In this document: positions 14,287 through 14,772 of the stretch, piece by piece
How the letters are laid out: each line of letters starts with the position of its first letter
How positions within the stretch are numbered: the stretch's first letter is position 1
From: an uncultured Eubacteriales bacterium
Lineage (GTDB): Bacteria > Bacillota > Clostridia > Peptostreptococcales > Anaerovoracaceae
Assembly (NCBI GenBank): GCA_902793875.1
Contig: CADBFL010000017.1
Location: forward strand, 2,229 to 17,000
Direction of reading: 5' to 3'
Length of the DNA: 14,772 nt
Notes under the pieces: model-generated
The model's database searches: none
What the model was told of the DNA's origin: nothing
What the model saw: the letters and a program-made list of their open reading frames with translations, nothing else
Made by a program: the position numbers and the translations under genes

Positions 14287-14772
14287 TCAGTTCATTCTTA
14301 TAGGAAGTATGAGATATGTATATTTGTCTCCTTTGAGAGGCTTTATGATGGCAGGACTTACGCTGTCCCTGAAGTTGATGCTTATCTCTTCATCCTCTAT
14401 CACGCTCAGGGCGTCCTTCAGATATTTCGAATTTATTCCTATGTTAAGGTCTTCGCCGTCATTTATTATCTCAACTTTTTCTTCTATGTTGCCCTCTTCA
14501 TTAAGAGAATTGATATAAATGACATCCTTCTGGATATTGAATCTTATGAGATTGTTGTTCTGGACCGAGGCCAGGAGCGAAGCTCTCTCTGTGCTTCTCA
14601 GAAGATCATCTCTTTTTACCCTTATGTTTATGTTTCCTTCTTTGTTCAGTATCCTCTCATAATCTATGAACTTTCCGGAGAATGTATTTATTATTACCTT
14701 ATTGTTGTCGAATCTGAGGATCACTTTGTTGTCCACTATCTCAAAGCTCATCCTGTCATCTCCGTCATCATC
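14287..14772 (-). CDS. dnaN: DNA polymerase III subunit beta (sliding clamp), C-terminal part, cut by window edge
   Basis: The clamp encircles DNA and tethers the replicative polymerase. The frame is open to the right edge, giving the last 161 residues: the end of domain II (DNKVILRFDNNKVIINTFSG, then KFIDYERIL) and all of domain III, including RSTERASLLA, LNIGINSKYLKDALSVI, SVSPAIIKPLKGDKY and the C-terminal YLILPIRMN, which corresponds to the MPMRL end of E. coli. All these align with clostridial DnaN. In the IDYERILNKEG segment an Asn replaces the proline usual at the equivalent of E. coli P242 near the partner-binding cleft. The stop is followed after 9 nt by the gtrC-like ATG without a terminator. 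recF or an S4-domain gene, the usual neighbours, are absent downstream. A second, non-housekeeping clamp copy cannot be excluded from a partial gene. Confidence 0.88.
   Translation of the reverse strand, partial: DDDGDDRMSFEIVDNKVILRFDNNKVIINTFSGKFIDYERILNKEGNINIRVKRDDLLRSTERASLLASVQNNNLIRFNIQKDVIYINSLNEEGNIEEKVEIINDGEDLNIGINSKYLKDALSVIEDEEISINFRDSVSPAIIKPLKGDKYTYLILPIRMN

Overview
The window looks like a piece of a low-to-mid GC Firmicutes (Clostridia) chromosome. The evidence is strong AAGGAG-type ribosome binding sites throughout, a clostridial-type uridine phosphorylase, a BMP-family nucleoside ABC importer of the B. subtilis NupNOPQ type, and frequent ATA, AGA and AGG codons despite a fairly high GC content in the left 11.4 kb. 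An anaerobic gut or oral lineage (for example near Anaerovoracaceae/Mogibacterium) would fit, but that is a guess.

Layout. (1) The 5' half of mnmE (tRNA-modification GTPase) runs leftward off the window. (2) Divergent from it is the operon deoC-udp-deoB (842-3516), which turns ribose-1-P and deoxyribose-1-P from nucleosides into central metabolites. (3) Converging on it across a shared hairpin terminator is a leftward nucleoside ABC importer: a lipoprotein (8565-7435), a terminator-like hairpin, a double ATPase, and two permeases joined by TAATG stop/start overlaps. (4) Divergent from the importer is the rightward operon tdk-psuK-psuG (8859-11377): thymidine kinase, pseudouridine kinase and pseudouridine-5'-P glycosidase, ending in a strong terminator. 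Blocks 2-4 form about 10.5 kb devoted to nucleoside uptake, salvage and catabolism.

(5) At about 11.4 kb the base composition drops sharply. The AT-rich segment holds a three-component membrane glycosylation system: a GtrA-type flippase on the + strand, converging within 12 bp on a GtrB-type polyprenyl-phosphate glycosyltransferase and a GtrC/GtrII-type multi-membrane glycosyltransferase on the - strand. (6) The C-terminal 161 codons of dnaN (sliding clamp) enter from the right edge and stop only 9 nt before the gtrC-like gene, with no terminator between them.

How the parts work together: the importer brings in nucleosides, which are either phosphorylated (Tdk) or split (Udp). DeoB and DeoC carry the sugar to ribose-5-P or to glyceraldehyde-3-P plus acetaldehyde. 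PsuK and PsuG release uracil and ribose-5-P from pseudouridine. The gtr genes probably decorate a surface polymer and look like an acquired or exchanged block. mnmE and dnaN are both usually origin-proximal in Firmicutes, so the window probably lies near oriC in a rearranged order. I saw no tRNA, rRNA, CRISPR, insertion sequence or recognisable riboswitch. Every intergenic gap is under 300 bases. I found no clearly undescribed system; the most unusual elements are the split gtr module behind dnaN, the inverted repeats upstream of deoC/mnmE, and an insertion in MnmE.
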